Shown in pieces: positions 48,201 through 57,181 of a DNA stretch of 64,000 nt (within the stretch, counting starts at the first letter, position 1; each line of letters starts with the position of its first letter). The notes beneath the pieces were generated by a model. That model did no database searches. It was not told where the DNA came from and worked only from the letters and a program-made list of their open reading frames with translations. The position numbers and the translations under genes are program-made. The stretch spans positions 124,001 to 188,000 of the forward strand of contig NZ_FMXN01000003.1 of the NCBI RefSeq assembly GCF_900104245.1, in the 5' to 3' direction. This stretch comes from Pseudidiomarina indica (GTDB lineage: Bacteria; Pseudomonadota; Gammaproteobacteria; Enterobacterales; Alteromonadaceae).

Positions 48201-48701
48201 GACCGCCATGATCACTGCTGCTCCGAGCTCGTTGATTGAAAATTGAGAAAGAGCGGAACTGTCTGCAGTTAAGACCGTAAAAGCTGTGCCCACGGCTTTC
48301 AGTTGCAGGGCGATATAGGGAATGGTCGCCAAGGCGGTGATTAAGGTGACGAATAACGCTAAATGGCGCCGCTTGCCATAACGACTCGCAATAAAGTCAG
48401 CAATGGAAGTGACGTTTTGTTGCTTAGCGACACTCACTAGTTTTTCTAACAGCGAGTGCCCGAAAATAAATAATAGGAAGGGGCCTAATAAAATAGCTAA
48501 AAATGCCCACCCATCCGCTGCTGCATTCCCCACCGCGCCATAATAAGTCCAACTACTGCAATAAATCGCCAATGACATGCTATAGACGAAGGGGCGATAA
48601 CTAATTTGGTTGGCAAGCGTGTTGGGCTTATCCCCCCAATGGGCCACGGTAAACAGCAGGGCCACATAGGTGAGTGATGCCACTATTAAGAGGAGCGTCA
48701 T
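45237..48701 (-). CDS. crbS: Hybrid sensor kinase with sodium/solute symporter domain, CrbS-like
   Basis: The 1154-residue protein fuses an SLC5 (sodium:solute symporter) membrane domain of about 12-13 helices (about 1-480) to a PAS domain (about 625-735), a coiled coil (about 745-800), a HisKA domain with phospho-accepting His804 (ASHDILQPL), an HATPase domain (about 905-1010, NFLSNAIKYN and DTGPGI) and a C-terminal receiver (Asp1084 in LLDYQL). This is the CrbS/CbrA architecture; CrbS controls acetate use through CrbR. The extra receiver may act in phosphorelay. It converges on the small lipoprotein gene. Confidence 0.9.
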   Translation of the reverse strand: MTLLLIVASLTYVALLFTVAHWGDKPNTLANQISYRPFVYSMSLAIYCSSWTYYGAVGNAAADGWAFLAILLGPFLLFIFGHSLLEKLVSVAKQQNVTSIADFIASRYGKRRHLALFVTLITALATIPYIALQLKAVGTAFTVLTADSSALSQFSINELGAAVIMAVFAMLFGTRHIEVTEYRSGMILAIAVESTVKLIALVTAAVVAYLIFRDLSPTSLSQHVLEASASQWRWQTLFEFDFIVQTLMAAGVILCLPRQFHVLVVDNAEVNHLKTARWGFPLYLFLVASAIIPIAISGGLLFGGDVSGDTYALQLPLLHDQTWLAVFIFIGGFSAATAMVIIASVTLSTMVSNDVIMPILLQRKRHLPVNFRPHLLKIRRITIGMIMLFSYLCYYFWAAETALVSIGLLAFSVVLHLLPAMLGGLYWRRGHARGVYAGLIAGLLTWGFTVALPMFNALPQDDTSIITQGTAISMAVNLACYLVFSLLSPPRLIDRIQATAFVKPRVRGTAHLLTYPHQATNADLIVLLQTFVGEQRTYQLLSYFTEPDAPTNDTTTGVLPGHALATPAFIEYVEHALTSVLGAATARSLVEAALRDRRMHLEEVVNFFDDTTLALKTQQAILFNSLENLAQGISVVDAELRLVAWNKRYLELFNYPAGMVKPGQPIATLIRFNAERGECGPGEIDELVEKRLNYMQMGSAHRFIRRRGDGRVIEMVGNPLPNGGFVTSFTDITEHVETQQALQEANIDLEQRIDVRQQKIREINNELTEEIERRRRVEIELKKATEAAQQANASKTRFLALASHDILQPLNAARLYLSAVDESTMDPHNVQLLGKLDTALSSTEHLLSTLLQIAKMEQGALKPNFRNIHLSTILDPLLQEYSVMAEQQGVTLRVRPYPNRVVYTDPTYLRRIIQNFLSNAIKYNRPQGKVLLGVRARGDELKIAVWDTGPGIHAAQQLRIFDAFYRGSQSRVEGVGLGLSVAKRMSEQLGCELQLRTQEGKGSCFSVQVPIGDEAQVAKQQAHQYTADLHPGMVVICVDDDAENLNALRALLEKWGCTVETFTSSATALDYASRHPAPGGVLLDYQLGDDEHDGFSLAAALRERWQQPLQGALVTAMSDDDVRKRARHYGLHFLTKPIKPAALKALLKHLERHG

Positions 48702-49076
48702 GGCCTATCCGAATCCATTAAGTGAAAGCAATAATGGCTATTATGACATGCTCGGCGGAACATTGATAAAGTTCCTGTGATTAAATACCACTCAATTTAA
48801 CAGGGTTCTTGACGATACAATCAATAATTTATAACATTTGATATAGGGCGTAGCATCTTGTCAACGCTTAGTTTCGAAAAAAAAACAAAAAAACCTTGTT
48901 TTTATGTGTTTACTAGGTTGCCGAGGGGAAAATTTTTGATTAGTATCGAGTACTGATCGATTGGTACTTATGAAATTTTAACGTTTCATACGTCTCGGTC
49001 GGAATGTGCACGATAGCGTTCACGTGCCGATTTTCAAAACCTAGTAAATCACTTTTAAGTGGTCCAGGGAGAAATT
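48702..49076. promoter_or_regulatory. Divergent control region between crbS-like and TonB receptor genes
   Basis: This 375-nt gene-free stretch is AT-rich. It holds TTGACG (48809-48814) and TATAAC (48830-48835) with a short 15-nt spacer, a possible promoter for the receptor with a long leader. AAAAACAA/TTGTTTTT (48881-48888 and 48896-48903) could form an A/T hairpin. TATGAAA/TTTCATA (48969-48975 and 48984-48990) is a candidate operator. A GGGAG ribosome site precedes the receptor ATG. No open reading frame of note is seen. Confidence 0.35.
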
Positions 49077-51872
49077 ATGTATACTAATAACAAATTAGCT
49101 AAGTCTGTTCGCTTGGCGTTGTTGTTCGGTGGTGCATCAATTGCCATGACCGGTACTGCGGTAGCGCAAGACCAGTCAGCCGAAGCACAAGCGGAACAAG
49201 CACAAGAGCGTATCCAAGTTACTGGTTCACGTTTGAACCGTACGGATATGGAAGGCGCATTGCCAGTAACAGTCATCAGCCGCGACGATCTTGACGCGAG
49301 TGGTGACATCTCAGTTGCTGACTTCATGCGTGACACTAACTTCAACTCATTCGGTTCATACCAATCAACCTCTGGTTCATCAGGTGGCGGTGCCGCTCAG
49401 GTGAGCTTACGTGGTTTGGGTGCTCAGCGTACGTTGATCTTGATCGACGGTCGTCGTGCTCCAACAACCCCAATCTTGGGTTCTGGTCAAGACTTGAACT
49501 CCATCCCAATGGCAGCAGTAGAGCGTATCGAAGTATTGTCTGACGGTGCTTCAGCGGTTTACGGTTCTGACGCGATCGGTGGTGTTGTGAACATCATCAC
49601 TCGTAAAGACTTCGACGGTGTTAGCTTCACTTATGGCGTGGGTCGTCCGACTAACGAAGGTGGTGACACTGAAGAAATGAGCGTCTTGATTGGTAGTTCA
49701 AACGCGAAGAGCCGTGTCTTACTCGGTGCTTCAATGAACAGCCGTGACGTAATCTATACCCGTGACCGTGATTACTGGTACTCACCAGATGCGCCAGGTT
49801 CCTCAGCCTACTCGAATAACTTCGGTATGATGCTGCCAATTAAAGATGATAACGATAACATCATTGGTTATGAGCATGCGTCTAGTTTAGGTGCAACCAA
49901 CCGCTTGAAACACCCTACCTTCGGTGCCGCTGTTCCAGGCTTGTGTACTAACGGTGACGACAGTGACTTGTTCTATACCACAGGTATAATTGATGATGCT
50001 GAGAACATCAATACCATCACCTGTCAGTATAACCACAGTGCAACTTCTGCCAACTTGACCAGCTCGAAGAACATTTCAATGTTCGGTCGTGGTGACTACA
50101 AAATCAACAACGACTGGAACGTGTACTTCAACGCAGCTCTGAACAAAACGAAGAGCTTCGGTCGTTTCGCAGCGTTACCTTCATCACCATGGCCAGGCGG
50201 TGCAATTGAAATTACTCCAGATAGCCCGAACCATCCAGGTAACCCAAATGGCTATAACCCACACGCAACGGACCCGTACTATGCGGCATTAGCGGGTGAC
50301 ACTTTATCACTGTATCACCGCTTTGCATCATTAGGTCCACGTGACAACAACGTCGAAAACACCACCACCAACTTTGCGGGTGGCTTCGAGGGAATGATTG
50401 GTAACGTTGGCTTAGACTTCGGTGTGCGTTATGTTGAATCACGTGCCATCAACTTAGGTGAAAACTATGTTGTTGCTGGTTTAGCACAGCCGTACATCAC
50501 TAGTGGTGCTTACAACATCTACGACCCGTTCAACGTATATGATCCAGACACTGGTGTAGCCACTGGCGAAAGCCCAGTTGGTTTAGGTATGACTACCACC
50601 ACCAACCGTGACATGTACTCAACAGTTAAAGAGTTCTACGTGAACAGCAACTTTGACTTGTGGGAAATGAATGCGGGCGTAGTTTCAGCCGCTGTTGGTG
50701 CTGAGTACCGTGAAGAAACCTACCAAGATAAGTATGACTTATTGTCAGCATCTGGTCAGGTATCAGGTTCATCAGGTGCTTCTGCACGTGGTGAGCGTGA
50801 CGTGACTGCATTCTACGGTGAAATGTTGTTACCAGTATTGGATACCTTAGACGTTGAATTAGCGGGCCGTTTTGACCGTTACAGCGACTACGGTAGCGAC
50901 TTCTCACCTAAAGTGGCAGTTCGCTGGCGTCCAACCGACACCTTATTGATCCGTGGTTCGTGGGGTGAGGGTTTCCGTGCTCCAACACTACGTGACATGA
51001 GCTTAGAGCCTGCGTTCTCTGCAACATACACCAGCGACGAAGCTACTTGTGTTGCGTTAACTGGTGCATCGTGTGTAGGCGCTTCTAACGTTCAGGTTAA
51101 CACTTACAGTATGGGTAACGTAAACCTGAAATCAGAAAACTCTGAGCAGCTTGGTTTAGGTATTGTCTGGGAAGCGACTGATTGGTTGAACATGAGTGTC
51201 GACTACTACGACATCGAAATCACCAACAGTATCACCAGCGTATCAATGGCGACGATCGTGAGCTGCTTACGTGGCTTAACCTCTGTGTGTCCAGATGGTT
51301 TGACGCGGTTTACTGAAGGAACACCAATTCCTAACCCAGCATTGGGTCTGGGTGCAGCGTTCGCGGGTAACGACGTGAATGCAGCCATCGTTGGTGCTCA
51401 AACGGGTTACGTAAACATCGGTGTTATCGAAACTGATGGTTTTGACTTCAACGCACGCACCAACTTCGATTTAGGTTGGGGTCGTTTAAGCAATAACTTC
51501 CAAGTCAGTATCGTAAATAACTATTCAAGCAATAACGGTGCTAACGCTGTTGGTGAATATGGTTATCCGAAAATCCGTGCGAACTTGAACAACGGTTTGC
51601 AAGTGGGTGACTTCTCTGTGAACTGGAACATCAACTACATGGATAGCCAGACGGAAACCCTTCAGAACGGTACGAACCATATCCCAAGCTGGACCATCCA
51701 CAACCTGCAAGTTAACTACAATGCTCCGTGGAACGGTACCTTCACATTGGGTGTAAACAACTTGTTTGACCGTGATCCAGCAGATGCTCATCTGCACGGT
51801 ACAAGCTATGATTACTACCTGTACAACCCGTGGGGTCGTGTACCATACTTCCGTTATACTCAAAACTTCTAA
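49077..51872 (+). CDS. TonB-dependent outer membrane receptor
   Basis: This 931-residue outer-membrane receptor imports a substrate with energy from TonB. It has a signal peptide (about 1-30, cleavage likely AVA|QD), a likely TonB-box region (ERIQVTGSR), a plug domain (about 45-160, with RGLGAQRTLILIDGRR and SDAIGGVVNIITR) and a 22-strand-type barrel ending in the expected C-terminal Phe (YFRYTQNF). ATG 49077 has GGGAG upstream. Codons are strongly biased (GGT, CGT, AAC, GAC), unlike most neighbours, which suggests high expression. The adjacent S9 peptidase makes peptides a plausible substrate, but the ligand is not readable from sequence. Confidence 0.93.
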   Translation: MYTNNKLAKSVRLALLFGGASIAMTGTAVAQDQSAEAQAEQAQERIQVTGSRLNRTDMEGALPVTVISRDDLDASGDISVADFMRDTNFNSFGSYQSTSGSSGGGAAQVSLRGLGAQRTLILIDGRRAPTTPILGSGQDLNSIPMAAVERIEVLSDGASAVYGSDAIGGVVNIITRKDFDGVSFTYGVGRPTNEGGDTEEMSVLIGSSNAKSRVLLGASMNSRDVIYTRDRDYWYSPDAPGSSAYSNNFGMMLPIKDDNDNIIGYEHASSLGATNRLKHPTFGAAVPGLCTNGDDSDLFYTTGIIDDAENINTITCQYNHSATSANLTSSKNISMFGRGDYKINNDWNVYFNAALNKTKSFGRFAALPSSPWPGGAIEITPDSPNHPGNPNGYNPHATDPYYAALAGDTLSLYHRFASLGPRDNNVENTTTNFAGGFEGMIGNVGLDFGVRYVESRAINLGENYVVAGLAQPYITSGAYNIYDPFNVYDPDTGVATGESPVGLGMTTTTNRDMYSTVKEFYVNSNFDLWEMNAGVVSAAVGAEYREETYQDKYDLLSASGQVSGSSGASARGERDVTAFYGEMLLPVLDTLDVELAGRFDRYSDYGSDFSPKVAVRWRPTDTLLIRGSWGEGFRAPTLRDMSLEPAFSATYTSDEATCVALTGASCVGASNVQVNTYSMGNVNLKSENSEQLGLGIVWEATDWLNMSVDYYDIEITNSITSVSMATIVSCLRGLTSVCPDGLTRFTEGTPIPNPALGLGAAFAGNDVNAAIVGAQTGYVNIGVIETDGFDFNARTNFDLGWGRLSNNFQVSIVNNYSSNNGANAVGEYGYPKIRANLNNGLQVGDFSVNWNINYMDSQTETLQNGTNHIPSWTIHNLQVNYNAPWNGTFTLGVNNLFDRDPADAHLHGTSYDYYLYNPWGRVPYFRYTQNF

Positions 51873-51892
51873 TCGAGTTGTATAACGAAACG

Positions 51893-51918
51893 GTCTAACC
51901 TGCTACGGTGGGTTAGAC
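51893..51918 (+). other. First of two tandem stem-loops after the TonB receptor
   Basis: GTCTAACC (51893-51900) and GGTTAGAC (51911-51918) form a perfect 8-bp stem with a 10-nt loop, immediately upstream of the intrinsic terminator. Without a T run it is more likely a 3'-end stabilising structure than a terminator. Confidence 0.5.
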
Positions 51919-51924
51919 ACTTAA

Positions 51925-51960
51925 AAGCCTAGTTTCGATTGCTCGAAGCTAGGCTTTTTT
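51925..51960 (+). terminator. Strong Rho-independent terminator after the TonB receptor
   Basis: AAGCCTAGTTTCGA (51925-51938) pairs with TCGAAGCTAGGCTT (51943-51956), 14 bp including one G-T pair, across a TTGC tetraloop and followed by T residues. It separates the receptor from the S9 peptidase gene, whose ATG is 27 nt further. Confidence 0.93.
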
Positions 51961-51986
51961 ATTGATACGAACAATGGTGAAGCATC

Positions 51987-53945
51987 ATGGTGATGAAACA
52001 ATGGATGAAAGGACTGCGCCTTAGTTTAATTGCGCTGTTATTGAGTACACCTATGGCGGTGATGGCTGATGCTAAGCAGCTGGCTCCGCCTACGGATGTG
52101 CGCGACTACTTTTCTAATAACGGTTATAAAAATATGGTGATATCACCGAACGGTAAGTACTTCATCGTGCATGCGGATGCCGGAGATCGTGACCGTTTGG
52201 TGGTGATTGACCGAAAAAATAATCAACCTAAAAGTAGTTTCGAGGTGGGGAAGAATAAACGCATTTCAGGTGTTCATTGGGTCACCGATGAGCGTTTTAT
52301 TTTCCAAGGGCGCACCCGAGTCGGCTTGTATGATGATAAAGAGGGTTTGCCGAATTTATATGCTGCCAATGCGAATGGTCGGCAGCGCAAAGAAATATTC
52401 ACCAGTGATGTCGCGGCCTTTGAAGTTTTAAGTTTGCTCCCAGATGATCCCCAGCACATCCTGATTTCACGGTATTTTTGGCGCGATGGCGGAATGCCAA
52501 AATCCTACCTCCTAAACGTTCACGATGGACGTTTACACTACCAAGCCGATCAACCTGAAAACGCGCGTGCGCTGTTCGCTGATAACGCAGGTAACTTGCG
52601 TTTAAGTGCGTTTTATGAAGAAAAAAAGAATGATGAATTTGGCAAAGGAAAATCTGAATTCTATTTCAAACGCCTGAATCATGAGACTTGGGAACGAGTT
52701 AGTTTAGATGAATTTAAACCAGGTGATTCACTACGTTTGGTAGGCTTCAGTGATGACAACCGCTATGCCTATTTCTTTTCTGATATGGGTTCGGATGTTC
52801 AAGAAGTCTTTGAATTCGACACGGTTGACGTCAAAATTAGGCCCATTACGCAAGGTAATATTGTTGATCCGGACCAGCTAATCTGGGGGCTGGATGGTAG
52901 CCTTGTCGGCGTTGAATTTACCCCAAGTAAAATTGAGCGGACTTACCTTGACGATAACTTTTCAGCCAAGCTCATCCAGGGCATTACTCATGCATTTGGC
53001 GAGCAACGGGTGATTATTGCTAGCGCTACGCGTGACCAAAAACTGGCGGTGATGCTGGTGTATTCGGATCAGAATCCCGGTGAGTTTTATTTGTTTAACA
53101 CCGAAACCTTCGAAGCCAAATTTATTGCGAGTCGGTTAAATGGCATTGATCAAAAACTGATGTCACCCATGGAACCGTTCTCGCTAGAAGCTCGTGATGG
53201 GGTGACCCTCAATGGTTATTTAACCTTACCTAAATTCCGTGCTGATAACACCACCAAGCCACCGCTGATTGTTAAGGTTCATGGGGGCCCTCATGGGGTT
53301 CGGGATTACTGGGGGTTTGACCATGAAAACCAATACCTTGCAGCTCATGGTTTTGCTGTGTTGCAGGTAAACTTCCGCGGATCCGGCGGCTATGGCCGTG
53401 AGTTTTTACAAAGCGGTTATCGCCAATGGGGGCGAAAAATGCAAGATGACGTGACGGACGCGACCTTATGGGCCATTGAGCAGGGTTACGCCGATGCGGA
53501 CAAAATTTGCATTTATGGAGGAAGCTATGGCGGCTATGCGGCGTTAATGGGGGTTATCCGTGAGCCGGATTTGTACCAATGTGCCGTTGGTTACGTTGGT
53601 GTCTATTCCTTACCAAATATGTATGAGGATGGCGACACGGCGGGGAATGCGAGTGCCGAACGGTACTTAACCCTTGCCATTGGGCGTGACCAAGAAGAAT
53701 TGCGGGCGAACTCGCCGGCTTTCTTAGCGAATCGTATTAAGGTGCCGGTATTTTTAGTGCATGGAAGTGAAGATGTTCGGGTTCCAATGAGCCATTATCA
53801 TGCGTTGGAGAAAGCCTTTAAGGAACATGGCGTCACTTATGAAACCATGGTACGCAAAGAAGGGCACGGCTTTGAAAAAGAAGAAAACAAGTTTGACTTG
53901 TATCCTCGGTTAGTCGAGTTTTTCCAGAAGCATATGGGGAATTAA
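51987..53945 (+). CDS. Exported S9 family (prolyl oligopeptidase-type) peptidase
   Basis: The 652-residue protein has a signal peptide (about 1-28, cleavage near VMA|DA), an N-terminal beta-propeller (about 40-380) and an alpha/beta-hydrolase domain (about 400-650). The nucleophile is in YGGSYGGYAA (G-x-S-x-G-G), Asp in GSEDVRVP and His in KEGHGF. S9 enzymes of this kind cut short peptides, acting as dipeptidyl or acylaminoacyl peptidases; the location is probably periplasmic. A second ATG two codons later could be the start. It lies behind the TonB receptor, although a strong terminator separates them. Confidence 0.92.
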   Translation: MVMKQWMKGLRLSLIALLLSTPMAVMADAKQLAPPTDVRDYFSNNGYKNMVISPNGKYFIVHADAGDRDRLVVIDRKNNQPKSSFEVGKNKRISGVHWVTDERFIFQGRTRVGLYDDKEGLPNLYAANANGRQRKEIFTSDVAAFEVLSLLPDDPQHILISRYFWRDGGMPKSYLLNVHDGRLHYQADQPENARALFADNAGNLRLSAFYEEKKNDEFGKGKSEFYFKRLNHETWERVSLDEFKPGDSLRLVGFSDDNRYAYFFSDMGSDVQEVFEFDTVDVKIRPITQGNIVDPDQLIWGLDGSLVGVEFTPSKIERTYLDDNFSAKLIQGITHAFGEQRVIIASATRDQKLAVMLVYSDQNPGEFYLFNTETFEAKFIASRLNGIDQKLMSPMEPFSLEARDGVTLNGYLTLPKFRADNTTKPPLIVKVHGGPHGVRDYWGFDHENQYLAAHGFAVLQVNFRGSGGYGREFLQSGYRQWGRKMQDDVTDATLWAIEQGYADADKICIYGGSYGGYAALMGVIREPDLYQCAVGYVGVYSLPNMYEDGDTAGNASAERYLTLAIGRDQEELRANSPAFLANRIKVPVFLVHGSEDVRVPMSHYHALEKAFKEHGVTYETMVRKEGHGFEKEENKFDLYPRLVEFFQKHMGN

Positions 53946-53981
53946 CCTTCCCCATTTTCTCACCCCGAGAATTGTAGCCAC

Positions 53982-54009
53982 AAAAAAACCAGCCGTAGCT
54001 GGTTTTTTT
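53982..54009. terminator. Bidirectional terminator between S9 peptidase and rpsT
   Basis: A-rich AAAAAAACCAGC (53982-53993) and GCTGGTTTTTTT (53998-54009) pair perfectly across CGTA. With T runs on either strand it serves both converging genes. Confidence 0.92.
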
Positions 54010-54028
54010 ATGTGCTGTTGACAGCAGA

Positions 54029-54289
54029 TTACATTGCAACGATTTTCGCTGCTAAACGGCTCTTGTGACGAGCAGCTTTGTTCTTTGCGATTAAACCTTT
54101 GGTTGCATAGCGATCAAGTACCGGTTGAAGGCTAGCAAATGCCTGCTGTGCAGTCGCTTTATCGCCTGCTTCAATAGCGGCAATTACTTTCTTCATCAGG
54201 GTACGCATCATTGAGCGACGGCTCGCGTTGTGGCGACGGTTTTTTTCCGCTTGAACCGCACGCTTTTTAGCAGACTTAATATTTGCCAA
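54029..54289 (-). CDS. rpsT: 30S ribosomal protein S20
   Basis: S20 is a primary 16S rRNA-binding protein of the small subunit. The 86-residue basic product ([13 protein letters not shown]..., [13 protein letters not shown]) is a clear family member. The start codon is TTG at 54289, preceded by AGGAG with about 7 nt spacing. E. coli rpsT also starts with UUG, which is linked to autogenous control. It is divergent from murJ, as in E. coli, where rpsT neighbours ribF and ileS. Confidence 0.97.
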   Translation of the reverse strand: MANIKSAKKRAVQAEKNRRHNASRRSMMRTLMKKVIAAIEAGDKATAQQAFASLQPVLDRYATKGLIAKNKAARHKSRLAAKIVAM

Positions 54290-54383
54290 GGTGAACTCCT
54301 AAAATTCGTTGTCTTTGTCTTAGTGCGTTAATACACATTCATGCATGTTCATGCAAAAGTGCAATAGGTTTTCTAGGGCGGGG

Positions 54384-54412
54384 AATATGCCTGTTTTTTG
54401 ACTTGAAGTCAA
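54384..54412 (-). promoter_or_regulatory. Putative rpsT promoter with GC-rich discriminator
   Basis: On the minus strand TTGACT (54412-54407) and CATATT (54389-54384) are 17 nt apart, followed by CCCCGCCC. A GC-rich discriminator just after the -10 is typical of promoters of ribosomal components that respond to ppGpp and growth rate. The leader of about 88 nt contains a repeated TTCATGCA motif. Confidence 0.55.
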
Positions 54413-54554
54413 CCCTGATATTCACTATTCCTGTATGCCTACGCCTAAAAATACATTATGATTTGATCTATCAGTCAGAATAAATAGTACCGATGATAGG
54501 ATACCCTCGCTGGTCGATGACAGCAATTCATTGGTCCATAATATTGAGGTTAAA

Positions 54555-56096
54555 TTGTCCAAACAACTGGCCCGTTCAGGTTTGATTGTCAGCTTAATGA
54601 CGTTGATTTCACGCGTTCTTGGGTTGGTGCGCGATGTGGTGATCGCCAATTTAATGGGCGCCGGCGCAGCGGCCGACGTGTTCTTTTTTGCCAACAAAAT
54701 CCCTAATTTCCTCCGCCGCCTGTTTGCCGAAGGTGCATTTGCGCAAGCCTTTGTACCGGTCTTGACGGAATATAAACAAGGGCGAACGCTCAGCGAGCAA
54801 AAGTTATTAATCGCTCGAGTTTCCGGTACCTTAGGAACCTTGGTAACCATAGTGACATTGGTTGGCGTCATTGCTTCACCCATTGTGGCGGCGTTGTTTG
54901 GTACCGGGTGGTTCTTGGATTGGTACCATGATGGGCCGCAAGGGCATAAGTTTGTATTAGCTTCAGATTTATTGCGAATCACCTTTCCTTATTTGTGGTT
55001 TATTACCTTTACTGCGCTCGCCGGGGCAATTTTGAATACCTTAGGGCGGTTTGCCGTGGCGGCATTTACGCCAGTATTTTTAAATATCGCCATTATTGGT
55101 TTTGCTATTTGGTTAGGGCCACACTTAGAGCAACCTGAATATGCGCTCGCATGGGGTGTGTTTGTCGGTGGGGCAGTTCAGTTTCTGTTCCAGCTGCCCT
55201 TTTTAAAACGGGCAGGGCTGTTAGTGCGTCCTCGCTGGGCTTGGACTGATCCGGGCGTGACCAAAATCCGCACCCTGATGATTCCGGCGTTGTTTGGCGT
55301 GTCTGTGAGCCAAATTAACTTATTGTTGGACACGCTGATTGCGTCCTTTTTGATGACGGGCTCAATCAGCTGGCTGTATTACTCAGATCGGTTATTGGAG
55401 TTTCCGTTGGGACTCTTTGGCATTGCCATTGCCACGGTTATTTTGCCGGCCTTAAGTTCCCGCCATGTGGATAAATCGGCGGAGGAGTTTAGCAAAACCT
55501 TAGATTGGGGCATTCGCACTGTGGTGTTGTTAGGCTTACCGGCGATGGCTGGCTTACTCGTGCTGGCAGAACCCATGTTGATGGTGCTTTTTATGCGGGG
55601 CGAATTCACCCCCGAAGACGCGCGGTTTGCGTCTTACAGTTTGTATGCATACGGCTCGGGGTTGTTGAGCTTCATGTTGGTGAAAGTGCTGGCCACGGGA
55701 TTTTATTCACGGCAAGACACCAAGCGCCCCGTCCGTTACGGCATTATCGCAATGGTCACCAATATGGTGTTTAACCTGATTCTCGCCATTCCTTTTGGGT
55801 ACGTAGGGCTCGCCATTGCCACCTCCTTATCTGCAGCGATTAATGCCGGTTTGCTGGGCTATCACCTCTGGCGTGACGGAGTTTTGAAACGCTATCCCGG
55901 AACCGTTACTTATTTAGTTAAAGTGACCGTGGCGGTGATTGCGATGGTGACAGTGGTGCTCGTGTTACTGCCAACGCGGGAGTGGTGGCTGACTGTTGAT
56001 TTTATGACGCGAGCATGGCAGCTAGCAGTGTTAATCGGGGCTGGCGCTGCAACTTATGGTATTTGCCTCTTGGTCTTACGGGTTAAATTTAGGTAA
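54555..56096 (+). CDS. murJ: Lipid II flippase MurJ
   Basis: MurJ moves lipid II across the inner membrane for peptidoglycan synthesis. It is a MOP-superfamily protein with about 14 membrane helices, the conserved opening RSGLIVSLMTLISRVLGLVRD and RRLFAEGAFAQAFVP. I chose TTG 54555 (SKQLARSGL), 5 nt after GAGG, which matches the usual family start; an upstream TTG at 54531 has no ribosome site. 513 residues. The following ribF has its own promoter. Confidence 0.95.
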   Translation: MSKQLARSGLIVSLMTLISRVLGLVRDVVIANLMGAGAAADVFFFANKIPNFLRRLFAEGAFAQAFVPVLTEYKQGRTLSEQKLLIARVSGTLGTLVTIVTLVGVIASPIVAALFGTGWFLDWYHDGPQGHKFVLASDLLRITFPYLWFITFTALAGAILNTLGRFAVAAFTPVFLNIAIIGFAIWLGPHLEQPEYALAWGVFVGGAVQFLFQLPFLKRAGLLVRPRWAWTDPGVTKIRTLMIPALFGVSVSQINLLLDTLIASFLMTGSISWLYYSDRLLEFPLGLFGIAIATVILPALSSRHVDKSAEEFSKTLDWGIRTVVLLGLPAMAGLLVLAEPMLMVLFMRGEFTPEDARFASYSLYAYGSGLLSFMLVKVLATGFYSRQDTKRPVRYGIIAMVTNMVFNLILAIPFGYVGLAIATSLSAAINAGLLGYHLWRDGVLKRYPGTVTYLVKVTVAVIAMVTVVLVLLPTREWWLTVDFMTRAWQLAVLIGAGAATYGICLLVLRVKFR

Positions 56097-56154
56097 GCGC
56101 ATGAGGTTCCATCGGCAGAATCAGCACAGGTGTCTGGTTAGCCTTTGGCGACCC

Positions 56155-56163
56155 TGTTATAAT
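56155..56163 (+). promoter_or_regulatory. Putative extended -10 promoter of the ribF operon
   Basis: TGTTATAAT contains a perfect TATAAT (56158-56163) with the TGn extension; no strong -35 is seen at the usual distance. It lies 45 nt before the ribF ATG and would serve ribF-ileS-lspA-fkpB-ispH. Confidence 0.6.
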
Positions 56164-56207
56164 CGCCACTTTCTTTTATGACGGTAACATAGGCTTGCAA
56201 GGCAGCC

Positions 56208-57140
56208 ATGCAATTGATTCGTGGTATCCATAATATTCGCCCAGAACACCGTGGGTGTGTACTCACTATCGGCAACTTCGATGGGGTGCATTTAGGTCAT
56301 CAAGCTGTGCTCGCACAAGTGCGTGCACAAGCCCAGGCGCGTGGCTTACCTGCCATGGTGATGACCTTCGAGCCTCAGCCGCAAGAGCTGTTTCAGCCGG
56401 ACCGTGCGCCAGCGCGGTTAACCAACCTTCGCGAAAAACATGATGCTTTGGCGCAGCAAGGAATTGAACGCCATTTGGTGGTCCACTTTAATCAAAGGTT
56501 TGCCAACCAACCAGCACGAGACTTTATTGAGCAAGTATTGGTTGCCCAATTAGGGGTGAAGTTTCTCGTCGTGGGTGATGACTTTCGCTTTGGCAAAGGT
56601 CGTGAAGGTGATTTTACCATGTTGCAACAAGCTGGCCGTGAGCTTGGTTTTGAAGTGGTCGACACCCAAAGCTATCGCCGTCAGCAAGAGCGCGTGAGTA
56701 GCACGGCAACTCGCCGCGCCCTAGCGGCCGGTGATTTTGCTCAAGCCGAGGCCCTACTAGGGCGGGCCTATGCGTTTCAGGGGCGAGTGGTGCATGGCCA
56801 GAAGAAAGGGCGCACCATTGGCTATCCAACGGCAAATATTCAACTCAAGCGCTTGCATTCACCGCTTCAAGGGGTATTTGCGGTGCAGGTTCAAATCAAT
56901 GATGGCAAAATGTATGCAGGCGTTGCTAATATTGGGAGACGGCCTACATTAAATGGCAAGCAGATGCAGATTGAAGTGCATCTGTTCGATTTTAACGGCG
57001 ATTTATATGGTCAGCAGCTGCGCGTCATTCCCAAACAATTTATTCGAGCCGAACAAAGGTTTGCAGACTTTCGTCAATTGCAGCAGCAAATTGCAGCCGA
57101 TACAGCGGTTGCTTGGCAATCGCTTAAGCACCTAATCTAA
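56208..57140 (+). CDS. ribF: Bifunctional riboflavin kinase/FAD synthetase
   Basis: RibF makes FMN from riboflavin and then FAD. The N-terminal FMN adenylyltransferase domain has [10 protein letters not shown] (about residues 23-32) and SSTATRRAL; the C-terminal riboflavin kinase domain has [10 protein letters not shown] and ANIGRRPT. 310 residues. First gene of the conserved ribF-ileS-lspA-fkpB-ispH unit. Confidence 0.96.
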   Translation: MQLIRGIHNIRPEHRGCVLTIGNFDGVHLGHQAVLAQVRAQAQARGLPAMVMTFEPQPQELFQPDRAPARLTNLREKHDALAQQGIERHLVVHFNQRFANQPARDFIEQVLVAQLGVKFLVVGDDFRFGKGREGDFTMLQQAGRELGFEVVDTQSYRRQQERVSSTATRRALAAGDFAQAEALLGRAYAFQGRVVHGQKKGRTIGYPTANIQLKRLHSPLQGVFAVQVQINDGKMYAGVANIGRRPTLNGKQMQIEVHLFDFNGDLYGQQLRVIPKQFIRAEQRFADFRQLQQQIAADTAVAWQSLKHLI

Positions 57141-57181
57141 TCCAAATTACGACAAGACGTACAAGAACAGGAACCGAAATA

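Noticed and set aside
54425-54982. 185-codon open frame on the minus strand overlapping murJ
   Set aside because: Shadow of murJ; composition is low-complexity Ser/Asn/Thr, without any family feature, and murJ is certain.
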